Shown one piece after another: positions 15,172 through 24,500 of a stretch of 32,103 bases of DNA; the first letter of the stretch is position 1; each line of letters begins with the position of its first letter. The notes under the pieces are model-generated. The model searched no databases. It had not been told where the DNA came from and saw only the letters and a list, made by a program, of their open reading frames with translations. The position numbers and the translations under genes are program-made. Source of the stretch: Bacillota bacterium (GTDB lineage Bacteria; Bacillota; Clostridia; Lachnospirales; Anaerotignaceae); the NCBI GenBank assembly GCA_022791155.1, contig JAAVYN010000032.1, positions 1-32,103 on the forward strand. The letters are read 5' to 3'.

Positions 15172-15920
15172 ACTTTTGCCTCCTGTCTCAAATTTTCAAT
15201 GAGCTTTTCTTTGAGCTCCACAATTTCGCTGTTTTTCATGAGTTCACGGTTCCGGGGATAGCCCAGGGGAATTTCATATTCCTCAAAGGCTGTTATTGGC
15301 CGTGTTTTGATCACAAAAATTTTTTTTGAAAGAAAAATTGCCTCCTCCACATCATGCGTCACAAAAAGTATGGTTTTGTTGTGCTTTTGCCATTCTTCAA
15401 GAAGCCACTCCTGAAGCGATATTTTTGTGAGGGAATCCAGCGCCGAAAACGGCTCGTCAAGCAAAAGCAATCTGCTCCCCGTCATGAGCGTGCGCGCAAA
15501 CGATGCCCTTTGGCGCATTCCTCCCGACAAATCTTTTGGAAATTTGTTTCTATATTCCCAAAGGCCAACCTCCCTAAGCATTTTCTCGGCACTTTCATTC
15601 ATTTCTGCCTTTGATTTTTTTTGAATTTCCATTGGGAGGCATATGTTTTTTTCAATTGTGCGCCACGGGAAAAGAAGATCCCTCTGCGGCATATATGCGC
15701 TGTGGCTGCCGGCGTTTTCCACGTCTTCGCCATTGAAAAATATGTTGCCGCTTTCGGCTTTTTCAAGGCCGTTTATAAGGCGGAATATTGTGCTTTTGCC
15801 ACAGCCCGAGGCCCCTATGAGACACACAAAATCGCCCTCGCCAACGTCAAATGAAAGATTTTTGATCATTGGCTCTTCATCGCCGTCATATGTGAAGCTC
15901 ACGTTTTCAAATTTAAGCAT
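15168..15920 (-). CDS. thiZ: Thiamine-pyrimidine ABC transporter, ATP-binding protein
   Basis: The protein has 250 residues. It has Walker A GASGCGKST (residues 36-44), a Q-loop in YMPQRDLLFPWRT, signature LSGGMRQR, Walker B LLLLDEPF and switch His in VTHDVEEA. The LLFPWRT stretch after the Q-loop is typical of the nitrate/taurine/thiamine-pyrimidine group of importers. It starts 3 bases after the tenA stop and overlaps the permease gene by 4 bases. Confidence 0.92.
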   Translation of the reverse strand: MLKFENVSFTYDGDEEPMIKNLSFDVGEGDFVCLIGASGCGKSTIFRLINGLEKAESGNIFFNGEDVENAGSHSAYMPQRDLLFPWRTIEKNICLPMEIQKKSKAEMNESAEKMLREVGLWEYRNKFPKDLSGGMRQRASFARTLMTGSRLLLLDEPFSALDSLTKISLQEWLLEEWQKHNKTILFVTHDVEEAIFLSKKIFVIKTRPITAFEEYEIPLGYPRNRELMKNSEIVELKEKLIENLRQEAKV

Positions 15921-15923
15921 ACA

Positions 15924-16583
15924 TCACATCTCCATGTTCCATGCCATGTCCCAAAATGCATATTCATATTTGCTGCATAGTTTTATAATCTTTTCAATAT
16001 TTTGAAGCTGTTCTTCTGCATAGTTTTCAGTGAGGCTGTCCACAATATGTATAATCACGTCATTGCTTTTTGAATATTCATCACTGCCGTATGAATTTAT
16101 CCACTGTCCATAAAATTCATGGTTTTCACAGCCCGGAACTGTCTTCATGAAATCGCCAATCATTTTATAGCTCCACGAACACGCCAAAACGGCCACTGCT
16201 ATTTCCGCCAGCCCCTCTTTGAGGCCAACCGAAATCATATAACTTGTGTAGCTTTCATTGGCAAGGGACATTTTGGCCGTTTCAATGTCGTTTTTTGATA
16301 TGCCAAGCTTTTTCAGATAGTTTTGATGAACGGCGTTTTCTGTGTTGAGTATCTCATCAATCATTGCGGCAAACGCCCTGACATGCCTTTCCTCACTGGC
16401 CTTCACAACGCCCAGTGCAAACACTTTTGCATATTGCATGAGATACAAATGATCTTGTATCATATAAAACCTGAATTTTTCCAAGGGAAGCGTTCCATCG
16501 GCAATTCCTTTCACAAATGGATGACGGTTATAGCTTTCCCAAATTTCTTTAACACTTTCAAAAAGTCTTTCTGAAGTTTTCAT
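15924..16583 (-). CDS. tenA: Aminopyrimidine aminohydrolase (TenA, thiaminase II family)
   Basis: The protein has 219 residues from the ATG at 16583, with CAGGAGG upstream; the longer frame runs back into the riboswitch. TenA hydrolyses aminomethyl-pyrimidine to hydroxymethyl-pyrimidine (HMP) for thiamine salvage. Key residues fall at the same numbers as in B. subtilis TenA: Asp44 in MIQDHLYL and the nucleophile Cys135 in VLACSWSYKMIG. The C-terminal YAFWDMAW segment holds the region of the catalytic Glu/aromatic residues. It is the first gene of the operon, directly behind a TPP riboswitch, and feeds on what ThiXYZ imports. Confidence 0.96.
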   Translation of the reverse strand: MKTSERLFESVKEIWESYNRHPFVKGIADGTLPLEKFRFYMIQDHLYLMQYAKVFALGVVKASEERHVRAFAAMIDEILNTENAVHQNYLKKLGISKNDIETAKMSLANESYTSYMISVGLKEGLAEIAVAVLACSWSYKMIGDFMKTVPGCENHEFYGQWINSYGSDEYSKSNDVIIHIVDSLTENYAEEQLQNIEKIIKLCSKYEYAFWDMAWNMEM

Positions 16584-16627
16584 TGTTTTTCCTCCTGGCA
16601 AAAAAATTCCAAACCGCATTTCAGTGC

Positions 16628-16659
16628 CAAAAAAAGACATCTCCAAACGGAAATGTCTA
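16628..16659 (-). terminator. Riboswitch-controlled terminator
   Basis: On the minus strand AGACATTTCC-GTTT-GGAGATGTCT forms a stem with one mismatch, followed by seven Ts. It lies about 20 bases after the TPP aptamer and before the tenA ribosome binding site, so ligand binding should stop transcription here. Confidence 0.85.
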
Positions 16660-16675
16660 AAAAAATCGAGCTTGT

Positions 16676-16762
16676 CGTGCACTTCCTGCGCTGGTACTAA
16701 CCATCAGGTTCAAAGGGACTCTCTCAGCATCGGCGGAAGTTTCCGCCGCAGCACCCCTGGGC
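16676..16762 (-). promoter_or_regulatory. TPP (THI-element) riboswitch aptamer
   Basis: The minus strand contains the conserved blocks in order: CAGGGGTGC, GCTGAGAGAGTCCC, TTTGAACCTGAT, GTTAGTACCAGCGCAGGAAG. A GC-rich P3 hairpin (GGCGGAA / TTCCGCC) lies between the first two. It binds thiamine pyrophosphate and controls the tenA-thiZXY operon by the terminator just downstream. Confidence 0.98.
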
Positions 16763-16780
16763 CATTATTTAGTTAATCAG

Positions 16781-16809
16781 ATTATATACCAATAATTGCT
16801 CATTGTAAA
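16781..16809 (-). promoter_or_regulatory. Sigma-A promoter of the tenA-thiZXY operon
   Basis: TTTACA, 17 bases, TATAAT on the minus strand, just upstream of the TPP aptamer. Confidence 0.85.
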
Positions 16810-16839
16810 CAAATTTTAATAAAAAATTTGTCTCAAATG

Positions 16840-16848
16840 TGATATACT
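16840..16848 (+). promoter_or_regulatory. Extended -10 promoter of the exporter operon
   Basis: TGATATACT is an extended -10 (TGn-TATACT) about 85 bases before the exporter start codon. No good -35 is spaced correctly, which fits the extended type. Confidence 0.5.
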
Positions 16849-16933
16849 TCCATAGAATGTGCCACAGGAAACATATTCCGGCATTTTCATTGTTTTTTTG
16901 CGGCACAAAAGCCGCTTTTGGGAGGAATTCAAA

Positions 16934-17701
16934 ATGGATGAAAACAAGCTTTTGTCATTTGCCATGGAAATTGGTGAAATCATGCTTGTGAGCGGAGCAG
17001 AGATAAACCGTGTTGAAGACACTGTCAAAAGGATTTTGTCGGTTGGCGAAAACACAATGCCTGAAACGTTTGTGACGCACACAGGGCTTTTTGCAAGCAT
17101 TCAAAGCCCTGTGCAGGGCTGTCCCATAACAAAGCTGAAACGCATACCCTCGCGCTCAATCAATCTTGAAAAAATAACACGGGCAAATTCTCTTTCGCGC
17201 AAATTTGTTGAAGGAAAAATGACGCTTGAAGAAAGCATGAAAGAGCTTGAAGAAATAAAGCTCATGACGCCGTTTAAGCCGTGGGTTGTTTTCATTGCAT
17301 ATGGCGCTGCAAGCTTTTCATTTTCAATATTGTTTGACGGCGGCTTCATGGATTCAGTTGCGGCGTTTGCAATTGGCGTCATGCTTGGCGCCGTGAACAA
17401 TTTTTTGGGCAAAACAAACACCGGGCCGTTTTTGGCAACGCTTTTGGGCGGCGTTGTGATTGCCGTTTTTTCACTGTTGTTCTACACACTTGACATATCA
17501 AAAAGCTACACAGCGACAATAACAGGGGCGATAATGCCGCTTGTGCCCGGAATTGCCATCACAAATGCCGTGAGGGACATCATGAACGGCGATTTCATTT
17601 CCGGCTCAAGCCGCGTTGCGGAAGCGCTTTTGATTGCCGGGGCAATTGCGGCCGGGATAGGAACGGTTTTGAGCGCCGCTTCCACACTGGGGGTGATTTG
17701 A
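16934..17701 (+). CDS. Threonine/serine exporter family, large subunit (YjjP/ThrE N-terminal half)
   Basis: The protein has 255 residues from the ATG at 16934, with GGGAGGAATTC upstream. The soluble N-terminal domain (AMEIGEIMLVSGAEINRVED, then FASIQSP and the Arg-rich RIPSRSINLEKI) is characteristic of ThrE/YjjP. Five membrane segments follow from about residue 117, including the motif IMPLVPGIAITNAVRD. In Corynebacterium ThrE one chain holds both halves; here, as in E. coli YjjP/YjjB, they are split. YjjPB has been linked to succinate export, so the substrate (Thr, Ser or a dicarboxylate) is open. The small subunit gene follows with 1 base between. Confidence 0.88.
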   Translation: MDENKLLSFAMEIGEIMLVSGAEINRVEDTVKRILSVGENTMPETFVTHTGLFASIQSPVQGCPITKLKRIPSRSINLEKITRANSLSRKFVEGKMTLEESMKELEEIKLMTPFKPWVVFIAYGAASFSFSILFDGGFMDSVAAFAIGVMLGAVNNFLGKTNTGPFLATLLGGVVIAVFSLLFYTLDISKSYTATITGAIMPLVPGIAITNAVRDIMNGDFISGSSRVAEALLIAGAIAAGIGTVLSAASTLGVI

Positions 17702-17702
17702 T

Positions 17703-18167
17703 ATGAACATGGTTTTGGAATTTTTGCTGAATTTTTCGCTTTCGTTTGTGGCAACCGTTGGGTTTGCCGTCATATTCAACGCGCCGCGCCGGGAGCTCAT
17801 AAACTGTGGAATCACAGGCGCCGTCGGCTGGGTCATATATCACTATGTTGTGAAAAAAACAGGCGATTCAACAATGGCCTCTCTTTTTGGCTCAATGGCG
17901 GCCTCTGCCGGTTCACGCATGTTGGCATATTCAAGGCAGGCGCCCTCAACGCTGTTTTTGATTCCGGGCATAATTCCGCTTGTGCCCGGCTATTTCATAT
18001 ACAATTTGATGCTTTCGCTGACAGAAAAAGACTTCTACAAATCATATGTGAGCGGCGTTGGAACGCTTCAAATTGCGGCGGCCATAGCCATAGGCATTGT
18101 TGTTGTGTTCACACTTCCTTACAGCTTTTTTGCGCTCATAAAGCCAAAGAAAAACAAAAGCAGATGA
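17703..18167 (+). CDS. Threonine/serine exporter family, small subunit (YjjB/ThrE C-terminal half)
   Basis: The protein has 154 residues with four to five membrane helices. It carries FNAPRRELINCGITGAVGW and IPGIIPLVPGYFIYNLML, the DUF3815/YjjB pattern. The PLVPG motif also appears in the partner subunit, which suggests the two halves are distant duplicates. The start codon lies 1 base after the partner's stop, with GGGGGTG upstream inside the partner gene. The tail is basic (KPKKNKSR). No clear terminator precedes repeat copy B. Confidence 0.88.
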   Translation: MNMVLEFLLNFSLSFVATVGFAVIFNAPRRELINCGITGAVGWVIYHYVVKKTGDSTMASLFGSMAASAGSRMLAYSRQAPSTLFLIPGIIPLVPGYFIYNLMLSLTEKDFYKSYVSGVGTLQIAAAIAIGIVVVFTLPYSFFALIKPKKNKSR

Positions 18168-18214
18168 AAATGGTTTGACACTTTTTGTGAAGTTGGGTTT
18201 CAATGTGTATGTTT

Positions 18215-18995
18215 TGGAGAGGGGCATGGGCAGGTTCCCGAATTTCCCTTCGGGAAACGCTCCTCTTCGTTTCGCGCCGCGGCTCTCACGCGGTTCACAC
18301 ATCTCGGAGTTGCGAGGGCCGAATGCCCCTCCCACTCTCACCCCCATTTGGCCATGCTTTTTTAAATCGGCTGTTCAGGTCATCAACCCTTATTGATGTT
18401 TAACGCTGTGGGGAAGTTTAGAAAATAAAAGTTACTATAGATGTTCAATTTATTTTTCATGAAATATAAGTTCTTGAAATTATATTAATACATCTGCAAT
18501 AAGCTGCAACATAATGTTTTTTTAATTCCCCTTAAGCATTAACAATCAACAAGGGCTAAAAACTTGAACCCCCGACAAAAAAGCGTGGCCAAGGAGGGAG
18601 GGTGTGGGAGGGCCGTTCGGCCTTCGCAACTATGAGATGGCCCTCCCACGTTCTTAAAAAATGCAACTTTTGAAGGCTAAAATTGATTAAATGATAACCT
18701 CAAACAAAGAACTCCTACAAAACAAATTCATTAAAGCATTCAGCGAAGCAAAATTCGAGAGCTTGCTGGAGTGAACCGGCTGAAAGCACTGGCGCGAAGT
18801 GCAACGAAGCGTTTCGCGAAACAAAATTCAAGAACCCGCCGTGCCCTTTCCACGGTCTTAGAAAAAGCACCATTTTTGAATGCTTGAAACCAAACCAATA
18901 GTCTAAAAAAATAACTCTTATAAAGTAGATTCAGTGAAGCCGTTTTCCGAAGCGGAATCCGGGAACCCCACTTCCCCAAAACCCCACTCCCCTTT
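18215..18995. repeat. Composite palindromic repeat, copy B
   Basis: This is the second copy of the element seen at 5886-6545. The left side has a GAGGGGCAT / ATGCCCCTC hairpin (18220 to about 18330) with a GC-rich module inserted in its loop (TTCCCTTCGGGAA and GCGGCTCTCACGCGGTTCAC). The core follows. On the right, an 11-bp perfect hairpin GTGGGAGGGCC / GGCCCTCCCAC (18604-18649) leads into two inverted arm units that mirror the left arm of copy A. It occupies most of the gap between the exporter operon and the HPr-like gene. No gene lies inside. Confidence 0.8.
18321..18618. mobile_element. MITE-like core with terminal inverted repeats, copy B
   Basis: The ends GAATGCCCCTCCCAC...TTTGGCCATGC and GCGTGGCCAA...GTGGGAGGGCCGTTC are imperfect inverted repeats. 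The interior matches copy A in several blocks, for example CGGCTGTTCA, TTTAACGCTGTG and TGTTTTTTTAATTCCCC, in the same orientation. It has more mismatches in its ends than copy A, so it looks older. Confidence 0.6.
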
Positions 18996-19075
18996 CCGCC
19001 AAAACACAAATGGTCAGCTTGTGCCCAAACAAACACAGAAATTTAACGAAAGTTGCACATTTGACAATTTCATGA

Positions 19076-19104
19076 TTGAAAAACAGAGGCGGCTGTGATA
19101 AATT
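19076..19104 (+). promoter_or_regulatory. Promoter of the HPr-like gene
   Basis: TTGAAA, 17 bases, TAAATT, ending about 34 bases before the start codon. This places the promoter just outside repeat copy B. Confidence 0.5.
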
Positions 19105-19137
19105 ATATGAGCAGTGAAAAATAAAGGAGGGTTACAC

Positions 19138-19398
19138 ATGATTGAAAAAAAGATTAAAATAGTTAATCCGTCAGGCATGCATGCAAAAGCTTCAGGACAA
19201 TTTGTTTCGTTTGTCTATAAATTCAAAAGCGATGTGTTCATAATCAGCGGCGAAAGAGAGGCCAACGCCAAAAGCATATTAAACCTCATTATGCTCAGTC
19301 TCAGCTGCGGCGATGAAATATTGCTGAGAGTTTCTGGAAAAGATGAAGAAACAGCCATGGAAGAAATATCGGCATTCATACAAAATCTGCGGGATTAA
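19138..19398 (+). CDS. HPr-family phosphocarrier protein
   Basis: The protein has 86 residues, the normal HPr length, from the ATG at 19138 (AAAGGAGG upstream). The phosphoacceptor His is at position 15 (NPSGMHAKAS) and the regulatory Ser at position 46 (AKSILNLIML), as in true HPr. The usual Arg17-Pro18 after His15 is Lys-Ala, which departs from the strict HPr consensus HARPA. HPr passes phosphate from enzyme I to sugar PTS proteins; HPr kinase phosphorylates Ser46 in Firmicutes. It stands alone with its own promoter and terminator. It could be the main HPr of this lineage or a regulatory paralogue. Confidence 0.85.
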   Translation: MIEKKIKIVNPSGMHAKASGQFVSFVYKFKSDVFIISGEREANAKSILNLIMLSLSCGDEILLRVSGKDEETAMEEISAFIQNLRD

Positions 19399-19401
19399 CT
19401 C

Positions 19402-19455
19402 ATGGCGGGGAGTTTATGTTTTATGTAATTTAATAACCCCGCCATATTATTTTGA
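19402..19455 (+). terminator. Terminator after the HPr-like gene
   Basis: ATGGCGGGG (19402-19410) pairs perfectly with CCCCGCCAT (19437-19445) over a 26-base loop, followed by the T-rich ATTATTTTGA. Confidence 0.7.
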
Positions 19456-19580
19456 TCTTTTATCACATTGTGTCAATCCTTTTCAGACAGTTTGAATTGC
19501 CCGGCAAACGCCATGCGCCGGCCACAACCGGCCAAAAGCAATTTCAAAAACAACATTGCGCCAATTGAATTGACAAAATG

Positions 19581-19613
19581 AAACCCCCAAACAAGTTCAA
19601 TGTTTTGGGGGTT
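19581..19613 (-). terminator. Terminator after pncB (possibly bidirectional)
   Basis: AAACCCCCAAA and TTTGGGGGTTT form a stem of at least 10 bp. On the minus strand it is followed by CATTTTG. It lies 27 bases past the pncB stop codon. Confidence 0.7.
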
Positions 19614-19640
19614 TGTTGTTTGCGCGCTGCAAATTCGTTT

Positions 19641-21089
19641 TCACTTAAACTCTCTTATCATTCTTTCACGCAAAACATAAAGCTCTTCCGACAAATCAAC
19701 GGGAACGGTGTGCGGGTTGGCAAGGCGCCTGTGTTCATCCCAAAGTGTGGCAAGCTCCTTTTGGGCATATTCCCGTATTTCCATTGTCTTTGGTGAAGTG
19801 TATACACATTCTCCTTTTATGAAAATTGGTTCAAGAAGGTTTCTGAGTGTGTATGATCCGGCTTTGAGATCCATTGTTTTCCATGTGGCATTTTGGTCAA
19901 AAAGGCGCATGTCGCAATCTTCGCTGTAGCTTTCGTGTTCAAGCGTTATGAGATCGGCTTTGATCTTCCTTGTGGATTTGTCATATATGCGCACCACATT
20001 TTTGACGCCGGGAAGCGTGACTTTGGCCGGATTGTTTGAAAGTTTAATCTTTGGCACAAATTTTCCATTTTCGTCGGTTTCGGCAGAAAGTTTATAAACA
20101 CCTCCAAAAGCCGGACAGTCATCAGAAGTTATCAATTTTGTGCCAACACCCCAAAGAGTGATTTTTGCGCCCTGTGACTTGAGGCTTGCAATGAGGTTTT
20201 CGTCAAGATCACTGCTGGCGCTTATCACGGCGTCGGTGAAGCCGGCGTCATCAAGCATTTTCCGGGCCTGTTTTGACATATATGCCAAATCACCGCTGTC
20301 AAGGCGTATGCCATAGCCTTTCATTGAACAGCCCGCCTCTTTCATCTCTTTGAAGCATTGAATGGCATTGGGCACGCCGCGTTCAAGCGTGTTATATGTG
20401 TCCACAAGAAGAAGACACGCGTCAGGAAATTTTTTGGCATACGCGCGAAACGCCTCAATTTCACTGGGAAAACTCATGACCCAGCTGTGGGCATGTGTCC
20501 CCTTGACAGGAACGTCAAAAAGCTGGCCTGTGAGCACATTGCTTGTGCCAACACAGCCTCCTATGACGGCGGCGCGGGCGCCATATGTCCCCGCGTCAGG
20601 GCCTTGGGCGCGGCGAAGGCCAAATTCAAGCACAGGATCGCCCTGCGCCGCCCACACAACGCGGGCCGCCTTTGTGGCAATCAGGCTTTGATGATTTATT
20701 ATGTTCAAAAGCGCCGTTTCAACAAGCTGCGCTTCCATTATGTTGGCACGGACTTGAAGCAGTGGCTCCATTGGAAAAACAACCGTTCCTTCCGGAATGG
20801 CATATATATCGCCGGAAAAATTGAAGTTTTCAAGATATTCAAGAAATTCATTGTCGAATATGCCCAAACTTTTGAGATATTCAACATGTTCTTGCGAAAA
20901 ATTCAAATTTTTGATGTAGTCTATAACCTGCGCAAGCCCGCATGTTATGGCAAAACTGGCATTTGAGGGGTTTTCTCTGTAAAACAAATCAAAAACAACA
21001 GTTTTCTTTTCCAAGGGGGAATTAAAATATCCCTGCATCATTGTCAGCTCATACAAATCGGTCAGGAGTGACCAGTCTTTAACGTCCAT
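19641..21089 (-). CDS. pncB: Nicotinate phosphoribosyltransferase
   Basis: The protein has 482 residues from the ATG at 21089, with AAGGAGC upstream; the longer frame to 21179 covers the leader. It joins nicotinate to PRPP with ATP hydrolysis, the first step of the Preiss-Handler NAD salvage route. Recognisable blocks are WSLLTDLYELTMMQGYF, VFDLFYRENP, EFGLRRAQGPDAG, GTHAHSWVMSFPSE, LLVDTYNTLERGVPNAI, GIRLDSGDLAYMSKQ and FGGVYKLS. Length and motifs fit the Gram-positive NAPRTase type. It is a single-gene unit with its own promoter and terminator. Confidence 0.95.
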   Translation of the reverse strand: MDVKDWSLLTDLYELTMMQGYFNSPLEKKTVVFDLFYRENPSNASFAITCGLAQVIDYIKNLNFSQEHVEYLKSLGIFDNEFLEYLENFNFSGDIYAIPEGTVVFPMEPLLQVRANIMEAQLVETALLNIINHQSLIATKAARVVWAAQGDPVLEFGLRRAQGPDAGTYGARAAVIGGCVGTSNVLTGQLFDVPVKGTHAHSWVMSFPSEIEAFRAYAKKFPDACLLLVDTYNTLERGVPNAIQCFKEMKEAGCSMKGYGIRLDSGDLAYMSKQARKMLDDAGFTDAVISASSDLDENLIASLKSQGAKITLWGVGTKLITSDDCPAFGGVYKLSAETDENGKFVPKIKLSNNPAKVTLPGVKNVVRIYDKSTRKIKADLITLEHESYSEDCDMRLFDQNATWKTMDLKAGSYTLRNLLEPIFIKGECVYTSPKTMEIREYAQKELATLWDEHRRLANPHTVPVDLSEELYVLRERMIREFK

Positions 21090-21194
21090 TTTTTTATGCT
21101 CCTTATAAAATATATTTTCGGCATATGCGCGCCACGCACAGCCATTTTTTGTCCCATTGCTCCTCAAAACTGAAAACAAGTGTAAATTAAAGAC

Positions 21195-21223
21195 ATTATA
21201 CTCTCATTTTTGTTCAATTACAA
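21195..21223 (-). promoter_or_regulatory. Sigma-A promoter of pncB
   Basis: TTGTAA, 17 bases, TATAAT on the minus strand, giving a leader of about 100 bases. Confidence 0.7.
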
Positions 21224-21265
21224 ATAGATTTTAGCAAATGGCAGTGGTTTTTGAACATATTCCTC

Positions 21266-21294
21266 TTTACAAAAAATATTTAATAATATATAAT
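21266..21294 (+). promoter_or_regulatory. Sigma-A promoter of ileS
   Basis: TTTACA, 17 bases, TATAAT, ending just before the T-box leader. Confidence 0.85.
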
Positions 21295-21300
21295 CAATAG

Positions 21301-21560
21301 CGTTGAAACGCAGTGAGAAGGAGAGTAGGCATTTGTCAAAAGCCAAAGCGAGGCGGAAATGGTGAAAGCCGCCGCAATTAGAAAATGCTGAAAATCACCT
21401 TTTAGCGGCACGGGCGAAATTTGAAAGTAGCCCGCGACAGTTTTGCCCGCGTTAAGGGCCGCGCGGTTTTTCCGCGCTCAAAGAGGGCATACTATACATA
21501 TGCCAATTCAGGTGGTACCGCGTCATCCTCGTCCTGTCTAGGGCGGGGATTTTTTGTTTG
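21301..21560 (+). promoter_or_regulatory. T-box leader of ileS with Ile specifier
   Basis: Stem I has AAGG / CCTT below and GCATT / AATGC above the specifier loop. The left side of the loop is AGAGTAG and the right side TGAAAATCA, which gives the specifier ATC (21394-21396, Ile). Stem III is GGCATACTATACATATGCC. The T-box core AGGTGGTACCGCG lies at 21510-21522; TGGT fits the A73 of tRNA-Ile. The terminator TCCTCGTCCT-GTCT-AGGGCGGGGA with six Ts ends near 21556. Uncharged tRNA-Ile should favour antitermination and ileS expression. Confidence 0.96.
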
Positions 21561-21597
21561 CGGTTGTTTTGCTTATTTTTGATTAGGAGGAAACATA

Positions 21598-24500
21598 ATG
21601 TACAGCAAGGTTTCGACAAATCTTGATTTTGTCTCCAGAGAAAAATCAATCCTTGATTTCTGGAAAAAGAACGAAATATTCGAAAAAAGCACTGTTCTGA
21701 GAAACGGCGGCCCAAAATTCACATGGTATGAAGGCCCGCCAACAGCCAACGGCAAGCCCCACATCGGCCACGTGCTCACAAGAAGCGTCAAAGATATTAT
21801 ACTGCGCTATAGAGTCATGAAAGGCTTTGACGTGATCCGGAAAGCCGGCTGGGACACCCATGGCCTCCCTGTGGAGCTTGAGGTTGAAAAAATGCTCGGC
21901 CTTGACGGCAAGCCCCAAATTGAGGAATATGGCGTTGAGCCGTTCATCGAAAAATGCAAGGAAAGCGTTTGGAAATATAAATCCGAATGGGAAGACATGA
22001 GCGACCATGTGGCTTTTTGGGCCGACATGGAAACTCCGTATGTAACATATCACAACAACTACATCGAAAGCGTTTGGTGGGCGCTCAAAACAATTTGGGA
22101 AAAGGGGCTTTTGTATAAGGGCCACAAAATTGTTCCATATTGCCCGCGCTGTGGAACGGCGCTTTCAAGCCACGAAGTTGCACAGGGTTATAAAGACGTC
22201 AAAGAAACATCGGCAATTGCAAAATTCAAATTGAGAGACGCCGAAAATGAATATATATTGGCATGGACAACAACACCATGGACACTTCCTTCCAACGTGG
22301 CCCTTGCCATGAACGAAAAGGAAACATATGTGAAGGTCAAAGTTGGAGGCGAATGTCTCATACTTGCCGAGGCCCTTGTGAAAAACGTGATTGGCGAAAA
22401 CACAGAGTATGAAATTGTGGATTCCAAAAAAGGCGCCGACTATGTTGGAACACGCTATTGGCCGCTTTTCGACTTTGTTGATGACGACGAAACAGGCTTC
22501 CGCGTTGTGACAGACGACTATGTGACGCTCACAGACGGCACTGGAATTGTTCACATCGCTCCCGCCTTTGGTGAAGACGACTCCCGTCTTGGCCGAAACC
22601 ATGGCCTTCCTTTCCGCCAATATGTTGACAGCCAGGGCCGCTTCACAAAAGAAGTTAAGCCGTGGGAGGGCGTTTTTGTGAAAACAGGCGACAAAATGGT
22701 GCTTGACTATCTCAAAGAAAAAGAGGCTCTTTTTGCGGCGCTTCCTTTTGAACACAGCTATCCTTTCTGCTGGAGATGCGACACACCACTTTTATATTAT
22801 GCCCGCGAAACGTGGTTCATAGAAATGACAAAGGTTAGAGACAATCTTGTTGCCAACAACCGCACAATAAACTGGTATCCCGACAACATAAAAGAAGGCC
22901 GTTTTGGAAAATTCCTTGAAAACGTGATCGATTGGGGCCTGAGCCGTGAAAGATATTGGGGAACGCCTTTGCCTGTTTGGGAATGCGAATGCGGCCACCG
23001 CCATGTCATAGGCGGCATTGAGGAGCTCAAGTCGATGAGCGATGATTGTCCCGATGACATCGAACTTCACAAGCCGTTCATCGACCGCGTGCACATAAAG
23101 TGTCCAAAATGCGGCAAAAGCATGACAAGGGTCACGGAGGTCATCGACTGCTGGTTTGACAGCGGCGCAATGCCTTTTGCCCAGTGGCACTATCCGTTTG
23201 AGAACAAAGAGCTTTTCGAATCAAGGTTCCCGGCGGACTTCATCACAGAGGCCATTGACCAAACAAGAGGCTGGTTCTATTCACAGCTGGCAATTGCCAC
23301 ATTGCTTTTTGACAAAACCGATTTCAAAAACTGCATTGTCATGGGCCACGTTTTGGACAAAAATGGCATCAAAATGAGCAAGCACAAAGGAAACGTTGTC
23401 GATCCATGGTATGTGCTCAACAAACAGGGCGCCGACGCCATACGCTGGTATTTCTATGTCAACAGCGCGCCATGGCTTCCATGCCGTTTCGATGAAGACG
23501 CCGTGAGCGATCAGCAAAGAAAGTTCATGGGAACATTGTGGAACACATATGCGTTCTATGTTCTCTATGCCGAGATAGACCAGTTCAACCCAACAGAACA
23601 CAGCCTTGAATATGACAAGCTTCCGCCAATGGACAAATGGATACTTTCAAAATTGAACTCTGTTGTGAAATATGTTGACGAATGCCTTGATTCATACAAA
23701 ATCACAGAACCGGCAAGGGCAATGCAGGAGTTTGTTGACGAGCTCAGCAACTGGTATGTCAGAAGAAGCCGCGAGCGTTTCTGGGTTGGCGGAATGCCTC
23801 AGGACAAAATAAACGCATATATGACGCTCTACACAGTGCTTGTGACAATGAGCAAACTGGCGGCGCCTTTTGTTCCGTTCATTGTTGAGGACATATATTC
23901 AAACCTTGTGAGAACATTTGACGAAAACGCGCCTTTGAGCGTTCATCTTGCAGACTATCCCGTTTGCAACGAAAGCCGCATTGATGAAGAGCTTGAAGCC
24001 AACATGGACGCCGTGCTTCAAATTGTTGTCAAAGGCCGCGCCGCCCGCAACACAGCCAACATCAAAAACCGTCAGCCCATAGGCACAATGTATGTCAAGG
24101 CCGAAAAGGAACTGCCTGAAATGTTTGTTGAAACAATTGCCGATGAGCTCAACATAAAAACCGTTGTTTTCACAAACGACACTGAAGCTTTCACAGGCTA
24201 CAGCCTCAAGCCGCAGCTGAGAACTCTTGGGCCAAAATATGGAAAGCTTTTGCCAAAAATTGGTGCGTTCCTTGCCGAATGCGACGGCAACGCGTTTGTG
24301 GCCGAATTCAAAAAAGGGAACACTGTCACGTTTGAGGTTGAGGGCGAAAGTGTCACACTTGCCGAAAACGATGTGCTCATAGAAACAACTGAAAAGGCCG
24401 GGTTCATCACAGAAGGTGACGCCAAAACAACCGTTGTTTTGGACACAAACCTCACAGCCGATCTCATTGAAGAGGGCTTTGTGCGCGAAATTGTGAGCAA

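Noticed and set aside
20358..20966. Rightward 202-codon frame
   Set aside because: It is antisense to pncB, which has clear family motifs through the same stretch.
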